NCBI GenBank assembly: GCA_903930145.1
Contig: CAIYXP010000333.1
Location: 1 to 47,499 of the forward strand
Reading direction: 5' to 3'
Source of the DNA: an uncultured Methylococcaceae bacterium
GTDB lineage: Bacteria > Pseudomonadota > Gammaproteobacteria > Methylococcales > Methylococcaceae
DNA: 47,499 nt
Of this stretch, positions 8,004-17,880 are shown one piece after another. The position numbers and the translations under genes were made by a program. The notes beneath the pieces are model-generated. The model did not search any database. It saw only the letters and a list, made by a program, of their open reading frames with translations, and had not been told where the DNA came from. The first letter of the stretch is position 1; each line of letters starts with the position of its first letter.

Positions 8004-8302
8004 ATTGACCTCAGTTGAGTGGCATCAATCCGATCATATTCCGCATGTGTACCAACAAAGCGGACATACATCAGTCCACGATTGTAATGGATTGCGACAA
8101 CCAAGCGAAAGTCATTGCCTTTGATATTGAACACAACCCGATTGTTCTGCAAAAAGCTAGCTTGTCGATAAACCCGCTTAATATCTGCGGGGCAAAGCCA
8201 CACTGCCCGGCTTGCTTCAGCATACCAAGTTCGCAACGGTAATTCTGCTTGGGGGTGTTTCTCCCAGAATTCTTTGAGTCTGCTTAGTGCTATGATTCGC
8301 AC
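7994..8302 (-). CDS. higB: HigB-family mRNA interferase toxin
   Basis: This 102-aa toxin has the family start MRIIALSRLKEFWEKHPQAE. It continues with LRTWYAEASRAVW, NNRVVFNIKGNDFRLVVAI and the C-terminal YVRFVGTHAEYDRID that carries the ribosome-dependent RNase residues. It lies 3 nt after the helicase stop codon and overlaps the antitoxin. Its transcription may therefore come from within or upstream of the helicase gene. Confidence 0.87.
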   Translation of the reverse strand: MRIIALSRLKEFWEKHPQAELPLRTWYAEASRAVWLCPADIKRVYRQASFLQNNRVVFNIKGNDFRLVVAIHYNRGLMYVRFVGTHAEYDRIDATQLRSICY

Positions 8303-8305
8303 GAA

Positions 8306-10201
8306 TTATCCTTCATTCAAGATCACCAACCAAGTCACCAAATCAAACTCGCTGCCTTTTGAACTGGGCGTTTCGATGGCACTGGGCAATACGGCGTTAC
8401 GGCTGGACAGCAAGGAAACTGCGGCACGTTTCTGGAATGTCCGTTCAATCGAAGCCAGCGCCTGTTCCAATAAGCCGTTGTAACGAGCCATATTGTGACC
8501 GTCTTCTGTACGCTTTTCGAATAGGTCACAGAGTTGCTCAAACGCATTTGGCTCGCCAGCAGCAAGGTCTCTCATCAACAGGATGGATTCTTTGGGTTGG
8601 GCGAAACTATGGCGGACTATGCCATCATCATGCACATAAACCAGATAATAAGGGTTCAGCGGGTTTAATTTTGACGAATCGGCAGGTGGGTCTTTCGCAT
8701 CAGCCGTAAAAGCGGCAATTTGACGGCGAGAACGGGCAATGCTAAGTCCGTCCAACAGTTTGAAGAAATCACCACCCATCGCGGCAATCAGATCGCGGGT
8801 CTTGCGTTGTTCGGGTGGCTTTTTCGCCCAATAAGTGAATTGAGTTTGTGCCAGTCGTGTGGTTTCCTTCACTGAAACAATGTCCAGCTTTTCGGCGAAT
8901 GCGGCATCCGCTGTGGTATTGCGGGCCACATCTCCGCCCGCAATAAAAGATATTTGGTTGCGCAGGTCGGCAAGTTGGTTATTGACCGGGGTGGCCGACA
9001 ACAGCAATACTTTGGTTCTCACACCTGCCGAGATAATGTCTTCCATCAGTCTTTGATAACGGGAGCGGCGGGGTTCCTTCTCGCCCGGTCGTTGGGTGGC
9101 GAGTTTGTTGTTGCGGAAATTATGGGATTCATCGATGACGACAAGATCATAAGCTCCCCAGTTAAGGGAGTCCAAATGCAAGCCGTTAACATCGCCAGAG
9201 TTTCGCGACAAATCGGTATGATGCAATTCGTCATAGCGAAACTTATCTTCAGAAAAAGGATTTAATGAACTGGGGTTGCGGTATATCGTCCAGTTGCGGC
9301 TCAGTTTCTTTGGGCAGAGGACTAATACCCGCTCGTTGCGCAATTCAAAATATTTGATGACGGCAAGAGCCGTGTAGGTTTTGCCAAGGCCAACACTATC
9401 GGCAAGGATGCAGCCGTTATAGTCCAATATCTTATTGATGGCGGCTTTTGCACCATCTTTTTGAAATGAGAAAAGCGTCTGCCAAATGCGGGTGTCCGGT
9501 AGGGCAACCCGGCGGAGGTTGTCATCAATATCACGGTTGCCGTCGAGATACCCCTTGAATAAATGGAAGAGTGTCAGGTAATAGACAAACTGCGGCGACT
9601 GATTGGCGTAAAGTTTGCCCAGATAAAGCAAGACATCTTCTTTGACATCCTTGAGCAAATCTTGGTTGTTCCAAATAGCTTCAAACCAACGCTTTAATTC
9701 GGCTTTATCGCGGTCATTGTCCACGATGAGATTTAACTCAATATTGTTACCCGTCGCTCCAAGCCCCAGACCCGCCACCGTGAAATTGGAACTGCCAAGC
9801 ATAGCATCGGCCTTGCCATCCTTTTCGATGTGGTACATTTTTCCATGTAAAAGATTAGATTGCTTGATCGTTTTAATCTCGACCTTAGCCTTTATCCAGT
9901 CGGCACATTCCCTTGCCACTCGCTTTTGATGGAGTTTATGTATTATTTCCAAGCCTTCGGCATTGATGAAGAAATTCTTCATGTCGGTCTTGCTAGGGTC
10001 AAGCCGTTTAACGAAAGATGGTTCCCCAAACAGAAAATGCAGCCGATCTATTTCATCCAAGACGCATTTCAGGGCATCATAGGCATAGATGGTGAAATAA
10101 GCCGAAACAATGGAGAGTTTTGAATTGCTTTGAATAGCGTCTACAATAAATTCTGCAACTTTTCCGTGAGTGTGATTGTCGCGTAAGCCAAATCTATTCA
10201 T
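8306..10201 (-). pseudogene. PLD-nuclease/SNF2 helicase lacking its second helicase lobe
   Basis: The 631-aa ORF begins with a phospholipase-D-like nuclease domain; its HxK(x4)D-type motif is LLHGKMYHIEKDGKADA with GSSNFT (about 118-142). A SNF2-type lobe 1 follows, with Walker A ILADSVGLGKTYTAL (about 268) and the DESH box VVIDESHNF (about 350), up to LSIARSRRQI. No lobe 2 motif (no arginine-finger QRxGRxxR) is seen. The text jumps to LNPLNPYYLVYVHDDGIVRH and about 110 residues that look like the extreme C-terminus of a large helicase-associated protein. This suggests an in-frame internal deletion in a gene normally near 1,100 codons. ATP hydrolysis coupled to DNA movement should be lost. 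It may be a former partner of the broken methylase. Confidence 0.7.
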
Positions 10202-10504
10202 GGAGGATGTGGTTTTGTCCCTAGCTTAAAGGCACAGGTTGCGCAAGTTCTACAAGCTGCTTAGAGTTTGAAAGCTAGGTTATATCCAAGCTGGAATTTT
10301 GAAACAAGCACAATGTACTTTGAAAAGCGGACATTATACTCCTGAAAAGATAACGCGGTAAGGCGAATTAGTAGTCCGCCAGCTCGATTCCGCCATTTTC
10401 TAACTGAAAGGAAATTAGTTCTTGGCGAATCTGAAAAAAGTAACACAGTTTGGCTGGGGAATATAATTAATGGCTTCGCCGACATCATAGACGTTCTAGC
10501 CAAA
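10202..10504. other. 303-bp gap, no gene seen
   Basis: This A/T-rich spacer lies between the helicase and methyltransferase genes. I see no RNA gene, no strong promoter and no clear coding remnant. A short TAATTA palindrome occurs near 10465. Confidence 0.5.
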
Positions 10505-11086
10505 TCAGCGCTTCTGACCGACAAAATACGCCTCGTCCCGTCGGCCTAGGGACAAATCTCCTATCCTGCCCTCTTCCCGGTAGACCATCACTCGCAACCC
10601 GCCAAACAACCCCAACAATTCATTTTCTGCCAGCAAATAATCGGGATTGCTGGGACCGGCAGGACTTAGCTTCTCCCGGACAAAGGTTTGGTAAAACAGC
10701 AAACCACCGGGCTTCAGGCTATCGACAATGGCACCTGCCAATGAGCGGATCAGAAAACGACTGACCACAATCACATCGAATTGTTCGTGAGGAAAAGGGG
10801 CCAAATCCACATCCCTAACATCCGCTTCTATCGTCAACGCCGACCGACCCGCCAAAGCCTCCAACCGATCTATCGCAACCGGGGAAATGTCCCACGCGGT
10901 GACTCTCAAGCCTCTGCGGGCAAGAAATAGCGCATTGCCGCCCAGTCCGCAAGCCAAATCCAAGGCCAAGCCCGAATTAGGCAGTAGATGCCCATATTCA
11001 GCCAACACCGTGGCGGGTTCGAGTTCATGGCTTGGTGATGAGGAGTAGAAACGGTCCCATTTTTCACGCAATGACTCAGCCGACAC
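10505..11086 (-). CDS. Class I SAM-dependent methyltransferase (TehB/UbiE-like fold)
   Basis: The 193-aa product has a complete Rossmann methyltransferase core. Motif I is ALDLACGLGGNALFLA (about 42-57), the acidic loop is VTAWDIS, motif II/III is IEADVRDVDL, and post-I is FDVIVVSRFL followed by LKPGGLLFYQTF. There are no substrate domains, so the target is unknown. It starts 3 nt after the trkA stop and appears to be the last gene of the trkA/ntr operon. Confidence 0.85.
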   Translation of the reverse strand: MSAESLREKWDRFYSSSPSHELEPATVLAEYGHLLPNSGLALDLACGLGGNALFLARRGLRVTAWDISPVAIDRLEALAGRSALTIEADVRDVDLAPFPHEQFDVIVVSRFLIRSLAGAIVDSLKPGGLLFYQTFVREKLSPAGPSNPDYLLAENELLGLFGGLRVMVYREEGRIGDLSLGRRDEAYFVGQKR

Positions 11087-11088
11087 CT

Positions 11089-12498
11089 TTAAACCTCTTC
11101 CTCCGGGGGAGGCAATGGGGAGGTAATGACAGGTGTCGCACTGGCTTGGAACATTTTCTCGACCACCCGGATCAGTTTTTTGTCATGCAAGAATAGGATG
11201 ACATGGTCGCCATCTTCAATGATCGTGTCATGGTGAACCTGTAGCACCTCTTCGCCACGCACCAAAGCCCCCATGACCACGCCAAACGGTATTTTGATTT
11301 GGTCTATGCGCTGACCCACAATCTCGGAATGTCCACGGACTCCATGGGCGATGGCTTCTATCGCCTCCGCCTCGCCATGGCGCAAAGAATGAACTTGCAC
11401 GACATCGCCCTTGCGTACATGGCGCAATAAGCAGCCAATCGTGGATTGCTGCGGCGAGATGACCAAATCCACCAGACTCGCATCGACAATGTCGGCATAA
11501 GCACTCTTGTTGACTAGGCTGATTACTCGCCTAGCCCCCAAACGTTTGGCCAGCATCGCCGACAGTATGTTGGCCTCGTCTTCATTGGTGATGGCACAAA
11601 ACACATCGGTGCTTTCGATGTTCTCGCTAATCAGCAGTTCTTTGTCCGAGGCATCGCCCAACAGCACCACGGTATTGCTCAATTCGGCGGCGATCTTCTT
11701 CGCACGGCGCGGGTTTTTCTCGATCACTTTGACCTGATAGCGGTTTTCCAAGGCTTGCGCAACGCGCTTGCCAATATGCCCACCCCCCGCAAAGATGAGG
11801 CGTTTGTAGGGTTTGTCCACCTCGCACAATTCGCTCATCACATCCTTGATCTCCTCGCTGGAAGCGACAAAAAACACATCGTCTTCGGCCTCAATGATGA
11901 CTTTTCCATTGGGAATGATCGGCTGGCCCTTGCGAAATATGGCGGTGATGCGGGCATGGACATTCGGCATGTGTTGGTGCAACTCTTTGATTTCCCGTCC
12001 AACCAAGGGTCCGCCACGATGGGCGCGGACTGAGGCGAGGCGAACCTTGCCATCTGCAAAATCAAGCACCTGCGAAGCACCCGGATATTCCAGCAAACGT
12101 TCGATAAAGCGGGTGACAATTTGCTCCGGGCTGATGACCACATCGATAGAAATGGCATTGGGGCCGAAAATTTCCGGGTAACTTAAATATTCGATGGCGC
12201 GGACACGGGCGATCTTTTTGGGCACTTTGAACAGAGTGCCAGCCACTTGACATGCCAGCATATTGGTTTCGTCGTCACTGGTGACGGCAATCAACATGTC
12301 GGCTTCCGCCGCACCCGCCTTCGCCAATACTGTAGGATGGGCGGCGTTGCCTTGCACGGTCGAGATGTCATAACGGTCTTGCAAATCCCTCAACACCGCC
12401 GGTTGTGTGTCAATCACGACTATGTCGTTGGCTTCGCTGGCTAGGCTGCCCAATACGCTGGAACCGACCTGCCCTGCACCTAGGATGATGATTTTCAT
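11089..12498 (-). CDS. trkA: Trk potassium uptake regulatory subunit TrkA
   Basis: A peripheral NAD(H)-binding subunit that gates TrkG/TrkH potassium channels. The 469 aa contain two RCK repeats: N1 with IILGAGQVGSSVLGSLA and the acidic VVIDTQP; a TrkA_C segment (about 142-225); N2 with LIFAGGGHIGKRVAQAL (about 233); and a second TrkA_C at the end (IEDGDHVILFLHDKKLIRVVEKMF). The length is normal for the family. No trkH/G is in the window. It sits 1 nt after the ntrX stop. Confidence 0.97.
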   Translation of the reverse strand: MKIIILGAGQVGSSVLGSLASEANDIVVIDTQPAVLRDLQDRYDISTVQGNAAHPTVLAKAGAAEADMLIAVTSDDETNMLACQVAGTLFKVPKKIARVRAIEYLSYPEIFGPNAISIDVVISPEQIVTRFIERLLEYPGASQVLDFADGKVRLASVRAHRGGPLVGREIKELHQHMPNVHARITAIFRKGQPIIPNGKVIIEAEDDVFFVASSEEIKDVMSELCEVDKPYKRLIFAGGGHIGKRVAQALENRYQVKVIEKNPRRAKKIAAELSNTVVLLGDASDKELLISENIESTDVFCAITNEDEANILSAMLAKRLGARRVISLVNKSAYADIVDASLVDLVISPQQSTIGCLLRHVRKGDVVQVHSLRHGEAEAIEAIAHGVRGHSEIVGQRIDQIKIPFGVVMGALVRGEEVLQVHHDTIIEDGDHVILFLHDKKLIRVVEKMFQASATPVITSPLPPPEEEV

Positions 12499-12499
12499 G

Positions 12500-13873
12500 C
12501 TATTTCTTCTCCCGGAACTTAATCCCCAAGGAATTCAGCTTGCGATATAGATGGGTGCGCTCCAATCCTATGGCATGTGACAAACGTGCGACACTACCGC
12601 CGTATTTGTCCAAATGATATTCCAGATAATCCTTTTCAAAGCGCTCTCGTGCCTCTTTCAGGGGCAGTTCGTAATAATCAGGGGCTTGCTGGGTGCCGCT
12701 TGCCGGTGGTTCCGTCAAAGAATCCCCCAAGGAAACTTTGACTTCATCTAGGGTAATCTCCTCACCCGAACCCAAAATCAACAGTCGTTGCACCAGATTT
12801 TTCAATTCGCGGATATTCCCGTACCATGGATAATGGCGGAGGAAATTCTGCACCGCCACGGGAAAACGCCGGAACGCCAACTTCTCCCGGGTGACATAAT
12901 AATCCACGTAAAAGCGAAGGAGTTCAGGGATGTCCTCGTTGTGTTCGCGCAAGGGCGGTATCTTCAATGTGACCACATTCAACAGATAATAAAGCTCGCG
13001 GCGGAAACGACCTTCGCGGACTTCTTCGTCAAGGGATTTGCGCGTGGACGCGATGACCCGCACATCCACGTTGATCGCCTCCCCCCCGCCCACTCGGGAA
13101 AAACTGTGGGACTCCAACACGCTCAACAGACGGACTTGGGTTTCCTCCTCCATGTCTGCCACTTCATCCAAGAACAGGGTTCCCCCATGCGCCTGTTCCA
13201 ATAGTCCTTCATGGACCCGCCCGGTTTCTTCCCTGCCAAAAAATTCTATGGCCGAAAACTTGGGGGCTATCGCACCCACTCCGACATCAACGAAAGGCCC
13301 TTCGCGTCTTGGACTATGATTATGCAAGTAGCGAGCCATATTCTCCTTGCCACAGCCCGGTTCGCCTATCAATAATACTCTCGCATCATGTTGGCCCAAT
13401 CTGCGAGCCTGCTCCCTGAGCCTTTCCATGACGGCACTCTTGCCAATCGGCTCTACCAAGCCGTCGACACGCCGTTTCAGGCCAATGTTTTCACGTTTGA
13501 GGCGGACATTTTCCAAGGCCCGCTCCACCGTGACCAATAGCTTTGCCAATGATAAAGGCTTTTCAAGAAAATCGTATGCACCTAGGCGGGTGGCCTCCAC
13601 CGCCGTTTCCACCGTGGCATGACCCGACATCATGATCACCGGGCTGGCACTCTGCTCGTCATTCAACCAAAATTTCAGCAAAGTGATGCCGTCTTCATCG
13701 GGCATCCAAATGTCCAGCAAGATCAAATCCGGACGGCGGGCAGCCCTCAAAGCACGTGCAGTTGCACCATTTTCGGCAACAGCCACTTCATAGTCTTCAT
13801 CTTCAAGAATTTCTTGCAACAATTGACGGATATCTGGCTCGTCGTCAACGACCATAATATAAGCTTTAGCCAT
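12500..13873 (-). CDS. ntrX: NtrX-type response regulator
   Basis: This 457-aa regulator has three domains. The receiver domain has DDEPD and phospho-acceptor Asp in LILLDIWMPDEDG (about residue 54). The AAA+ domain has Walker A LLIGEPGCGKENMARYLH (about 165), GGTLFLDEVADM (Walker B) and REHNEDI. A C-terminal Fis-type HTH follows (LSHAIGLERTHLYRKLNSLGI). The GAFTGA loop that contacts sigma-54 is absent: the segment reads REETGRVHEGLLEQAHGG. This is usual for NtrX and implies regulation not dependent on sigma-54 remodelling. The start overlaps the sensor gene by 8 nt. Confidence 0.95.
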   Translation of the reverse strand: MAKAYIMVVDDEPDIRQLLQEILEDEDYEVAVAENGATARALRAARRPDLILLDIWMPDEDGITLLKFWLNDEQSASPVIMMSGHATVETAVEATRLGAYDFLEKPLSLAKLLVTVERALENVRLKRENIGLKRRVDGLVEPIGKSAVMERLREQARRLGQHDARVLLIGEPGCGKENMARYLHNHSPRREGPFVDVGVGAIAPKFSAIEFFGREETGRVHEGLLEQAHGGTLFLDEVADMEEETQVRLLSVLESHSFSRVGGGEAINVDVRVIASTRKSLDEEVREGRFRRELYYLLNVVTLKIPPLREHNEDIPELLRFYVDYYVTREKLAFRRFPVAVQNFLRHYPWYGNIRELKNLVQRLLILGSGEEITLDEVKVSLGDSLTEPPASGTQQAPDYYELPLKEARERFEKDYLEYHLDKYGGSVARLSHAIGLERTHLYRKLNSLGIKFREKK

Positions 13874-16070
13874 GGCTGACCCCTCCTAGCGGTGCATCCA
13901 TCATCGGCAACCGAATCACAAATCCGGCACCATCTTGTAAATTTAGGTCCAAATGGATATTACCCCCATGCTCTTCAATAATTTTTTTGACGATGGCAAG
14001 CCCCAAACCTGTCCCCTTGGTCTTGGTGGTGACGTAAGGGTCGAAAATGCGCTCGGCTTGTTCGGCGGCAATTCCGGGTCCATTATCATGCAGCAAAATT
14101 TCAATGAGAGAATTGCCGTTGACATGAGTGATATGGGTATCGATAGTCATAATTCCTACATTTCCTGGGTTTATCGCTTCCTGGGCGTTTTTGATCAAAT
14201 TGTGCAACACTTGGCGAAGGCGCACCGGGTCTGCGGAAATCTTCGGCAATCCTCGCTCCAAGGTCAAGTTGAACTCAACCCCTGATTGCGGCGGGTAAAG
14301 CGCGACCACCTCCTCGATCAATTGGCGAATATCAACGGGTTGCAAATTGATAATGGAAGGCTTGGCGTACTCGGCAAAGGCGTTGACCATGCTTTTCATG
14401 GCTTCCACTTGCTGGACGATGGTGCGCGTGGACTTGTCAAGCATTTCGGCATCGCTCTCGCCTAGGTTTTTTGACAATTTGTGCTTCAACCTTTCTGCGG
14501 ATAGCTGAATCGGGGTCAATGGGTTTTTGATTTCGTGGGCCAGTCTTTGGGCCACCTCCCCCCATGCCGCCCGACGCTGGGCTTGAATCAAGGCAGTGAC
14601 ATCGTCGAACACCACCACCGCGCCATGCCAGACACCTTCAACATCAAACAAGGGAGTGCCTCGACAAAACAAATCTTGCCGTCCAGAAGAGCCATTGAAA
14701 TGGATTTCCTCCCGCCAAGGCTTTTCCCGGATCAGATGATCGCCGATGAACCGCATCAATTCGCCAAGATGGGGAAACGTTTCCGTCAATTTAGGCATCG
14801 GCGCATTCAACAACTCTCCAATGCCAGCATGGAGGATAGTGTCCACCGCATGGTTCGCCGTTTGCAAGCGCATATGGCTGTCGAAACTCATCACCCCCGA
14901 AGACAGATTGGCAAGGACAGTTTCCAGATAGGCCCGCTGGCGTTCGACCTCAAGCCTGGAATTTTGCGCCTCATCCCTAGCCCTGGCGATTTTGGCTGTC
15001 ATGGTATTGAACGATTCCACCAGAAAACCCAGTTCATCCTTGCTCCTTACCGGCAGGCGCTTTTCATAATTGCCTTCGGCGACAGCCCTAGTCCCCTCGG
15101 CCAAGCGTTGAACCGGGGCGACGATGCGCCGAATGCTGACAAATGCCACCCAGATGGCCGCCAACAAGCTCAGTAGCAAAATTAGGGACAACGTTAACGC
15201 AAAGGTAGCCTTGAGGGAACTACGCAAGTAATTCAACTCCTTGTAGTGGGCATGGGCGGCTTCGACGGTGACACCCAATTCTGCCAGACGCTTGGGCACG
15301 GGAAAAATGATTTGCAAATAATAAGTTTCATCACGCCCATTCACCAACACAACCGCACGTACATTCATACCGGACCCGCCGGCTGGCTCCAAAGCCACAT
15401 AAGACTTGCCGTGCCTTAATTGCAATAACACGCCCTCGCCAGGCAGGTCAGGCACGATCCGGTCGGAACTTGAATCGCTGGAAACAATGATTCGCCCATT
15501 ATTGTTGAATACCGTCATTTCCCCCTCCCCCGTATTTTCATAGACCTCACTGAGTGTAATCGGAATCATGGAGGCTGGCATATTATCCAAATGGCTTGCC
15601 ACCTGCTCGGTTTGTTTCAACAGCGTCCTCATGCGTTCGTCCAAAGCCGAGCGGCCCAACTCCAGCGCGTCGTCCATGGCATTGTCAATGCGAACATCAA
15701 ACCAACTGTCGATGTTTTGTTGGAGGAACTGCATCGAATAATAAAAAACTATCGAAGCCGGGGCCAAGGCCAGCAAAATGAACAAAAACACCATTCTTGC
15801 GGTAAGTTGCGAACCCGCTGCCTTTCGCTTGATCTGTCGCAACAACCAATAGACATTGGCCCCCACCAAGCACAACAATAAAGCCGAACCCAAGGTGTTG
15901 ATCAACAACAACCATGAGTACATCTTACCCAACTGCGAAGAATCCTGAGTGGCCGAACTCATCAGATGCAAGGAGGCCACGATGGCCCCGAACAGCACCA
16001 GAACGGACAAACCCAAAGGCGGCTTTATTTTACGAATGTCCATTTGTATTGCGGACTGTTCAGATGCCAA
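13866..16070 (-). CDS. ntrY: NtrY-type sensor histidine kinase
   Basis: A 734-aa membrane kinase, partner of the adjacent NtrX. It has three N-terminal membrane helices (about 19-38, 50-75, 90-110), a periplasmic-side sensor region, and a further helix near 290-315. A HAMP linker (RIVAPVQRLAEGTRAVAEGNYEKRL), a PAS region (LETVLANLSSGVMSFD), the H-box LAHEIKNPLTPIQLSAERLK, the N-box LIKNAQEAINP and G boxes (HDNGPGI; GTGLGLAIVKKI) complete it. It overlaps the DUF4390 gene by 46 nt if started at 16070; the in-frame ATG at 16043 is an equally good start and shortens the overlap to 19 nt. Confidence 0.95.
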   Translation of the reverse strand: MASEQSAIQMDIRKIKPPLGLSVLVLFGAIVASLHLMSSATQDSSQLGKMYSWLLLINTLGSALLLCLVGANVYWLLRQIKRKAAGSQLTARMVFLFILLALAPASIVFYYSMQFLQQNIDSWFDVRIDNAMDDALELGRSALDERMRTLLKQTEQVASHLDNMPASMIPITLSEVYENTGEGEMTVFNNNGRIIVSSDSSSDRIVPDLPGEGVLLQLRHGKSYVALEPAGGSGMNVRAVVLVNGRDETYYLQIIFPVPKRLAELGVTVEAAHAHYKELNYLRSSLKATFALTLSLILLLSLLAAIWVAFVSIRRIVAPVQRLAEGTRAVAEGNYEKRLPVRSKDELGFLVESFNTMTAKIARARDEAQNSRLEVERQRAYLETVLANLSSGVMSFDSHMRLQTANHAVDTILHAGIGELLNAPMPKLTETFPHLGELMRFIGDHLIREKPWREEIHFNGSSGRQDLFCRGTPLFDVEGVWHGAVVVFDDVTALIQAQRRAAWGEVAQRLAHEIKNPLTPIQLSAERLKHKLSKNLGESDAEMLDKSTRTIVQQVEAMKSMVNAFAEYAKPSIINLQPVDIRQLIEEVVALYPPQSGVEFNLTLERGLPKISADPVRLRQVLHNLIKNAQEAINPGNVGIMTIDTHITHVNGNSLIEILLHDNGPGIAAEQAERIFDPYVTTKTKGTGLGLAIVKKIIEEHGGNIHLDLNLQDGAGFVIRLPMMDAPLGGVSHG

Positions 16071-16594
16071 GCCGGGGTGACATAGGCCACCGGGCGCAAT
16101 GGCAGCGGAAGGGATTCGATATCCAAACCCACAGACAGGCTTGCCCGGTAGCGCTCACCCTGGGATAGTTGGGAAGCCAATACAACAGGATATTCACGGA
16201 TGGAGCCCATGGATTCAAGCAAGGCATTAAAGCTGACGAAATTGATCGGTGGTTCGGTGTTCTCATAAATGATTTGGTATAACTTGGAAAGGGCATGGTA
16301 GCAGATGCGGAAAGAAATTTTGTCATCCAATAAGGCTTTCTCAAACCACCATGCTTTTTCTGGCTTGAGCTTCACCGCCAGCACCAAACTCAGGCAAACG
16401 CCGTTTCGCAGTGCTTCAATCGCCGGTTCACTGAACCGGAAATCAATATCGGCATCCAATAAATAAAGCTTGCCGTTATCGAATGCATGCAACTCGGCAT
16501 GTTGGATGATGAAGCCATAATCGGTCGCAGCGGTGGCTGCCAAGGGTGAAAAAGCCATCCAAGCGGCAATCAGCATGAAACACCAAGGCTTCAA
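16025..16594 (-). CDS. DUF4390 domain protein, exported
   Basis: A 189-aa protein with a clear signal peptide (CFMLIAAWMAFSPLAATAA, cleavage near residue 23). The body is a DUF4390 domain: IQHAELHAFDNGKLYLLDADIDFRFSEPAIEALRNGVCLSL and ISFRICYHALSKLYQIIY. The gene is regularly found between rsmB and ntrYX in gammaproteobacteria. Its role is unknown; an envelope function linked to the kinase is inferred from conserved neighbourhood. The start overlaps the rsmB stop. Confidence 0.9.
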   Translation of the reverse strand: MKPWCFMLIAAWMAFSPLAATAATDYGFIIQHAELHAFDNGKLYLLDADIDFRFSEPAIEALRNGVCLSLVLAVKLKPEKAWWFEKALLDDKISFRICYHALSKLYQIIYENTEPPINFVSFNALLESMGSIREYPVVLASQLSQGERYRASLSVGLDIESLPLPLRPVAYVTPAWHLNSPQYKWTFVK

Positions 16595-17880
16595 GATGAT
16601 TTCACCAAGCGGGCGTAAAAAAAGCCGTCCATATTATCCTCCCCGCTCAGAATTTGCCGACCATAGGGACGAGGGCTACCCCACTCAGCCGCGATAACCA
16701 CTTCTTTCGCGTCAGAATGATGGTGTAGGAAACTCGAAATTTGAACCTCATTCTCTTCCTTCAGCAAGGAACAGGTCGCGTATACCAACAAACCATCCTC
16801 GGCAAGCAATGGCCAGATATTCTCCAAAATGCGGCGCTGCACCTCGACTAGCTTTGGCAGGTCGCTGGGCTTGCGCAGCAATTTAATATCGGGATGGCGG
16901 CGGATAACACCTGTGGCCGAACAAGGCGCATCCAGCAAAATACGGTCGAATGGCTTGCCATCCCACCAGGATTGAGGTTCCAAAGCATCCCCACAGAGAA
17001 CCTTGGCATTCAACTTGGCACGGGAAAGATTTTCGCTGACCCTTGCCAGCCTGTCGGAAGCGATGTCCAACGCCACAACTTCCGCCAAGTCGGCACGGCT
17101 TTCCAAAATATGCAGAGTTTTGCCACCGGGCGCGGCACAAACATCCAATACTCGCTGCCCCTGATCGAGTTCCAACAAACCAGCCGCCAATTGTGCGGAC
17201 TCATCCTGCACGGACACCAAACCCTCTGCAAATCCCGGCAGGGACTGCACTGAAACCGGGCTTTCCAGCGTGATTCCTGATTCTGCGAATGGGCAAGCAT
17301 AGGCCATCATGCCGGCCTGTTTCAATGTCAGCAGATACTCTTCACGGCTTGATTGCCTAAGATTAACCCGGACAGTCATGGGCGGTGGTCGATTGGACTG
17401 CTCGAAAACCTGCTCGCATTGACTAGGCCAATTCTTGCGGATTTTTCCTAGCAGCCAAGCAGGGTGGGACCACAAGGCGCACTCATCAATCTCGGCGAGC
17501 GCCAACAAGCGTTCCCTTTGCCTTTGGAAATTCCGTAATACCGCGTTTATCAGAGGCTTGGCCCAGACTTTATCCCCTAAGGCAGAAACCGTTTCCGAAA
17601 CTGCCGCATGGGGTTTTACCCGGGTGTACTCCAACTGATAAATGCCAATCATGGCTAATAGCCTGACCTCTTCGTGCCGTATGGGCTTTGGCACCAGTTG
17701 CGCAAGGATGAAATCCAGCTTGAAATACCATCGCGACACACCAAAACACATCGCCTTCACAAAGGAACGGTCAATGTCCAAGGGAATCGACGGCAATTGT
17801 TCATCCAAGGCGTCATTAAGGGACCTTCCCTCAACGACCACTTGCATCAAGATAGATGCAGCCAGCTTACGCGTATTCAA
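16591..17880 (-). CDS. rsmB: 16S rRNA (cytosine-967-C5)-methyltransferase RsmB
   Basis: The 429-aa enzyme methylates C967 of 16S rRNA. An N-terminal NusB-like RNA-binding domain (about 1-140; [20 protein letters not shown]) precedes the SAM domain with motif [17 protein letters not shown] (about 250). The two catalytic cysteines are in [17 protein letters not shown] and in [12 protein letters not shown]. Its ATG overlaps the fmt stop by 4 nt, the standard def-fmt-rsmB arrangement. Confidence 0.96.
   Translation of the reverse strand: MNTRKLAASILMQVVVEGRSLNDALDEQLPSIPLDIDRSFVKAMCFGVSRWYFKLDFILAQLVPKPIRHEEVRLLAMIGIYQLEYTRVKPHAAVSETVSALGDKVWAKPLINAVLRNFQRQRERLLALAEIDECALWSHPAWLLGKIRKNWPSQCEQVFEQSNRPPPMTVRVNLRQSSREEYLLTLKQAGMMAYACPFAESGITLESPVSVQSLPGFAEGLVSVQDESAQLAAGLLELDQGQRVLDVCAAPGGKTLHILESRADLAEVVALDIASDRLARVSENLSRAKLNAKVLCGDALEPQSWWDGKPFDRILLDAPCSATGVIRRHPDIKLLRKPSDLPKLVEVQRRILENIWPLLAEDGLLVYATCSLLKEENEVQISSFLHHHSDAKEVVIAAEWGSPRPYGRQILSGEDNMDGFFYARLVKSS

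Noticed and set aside
14535-15176. 213-aa plus-strand ORF
   Set aside because: Shadow of ntrY; no family features.
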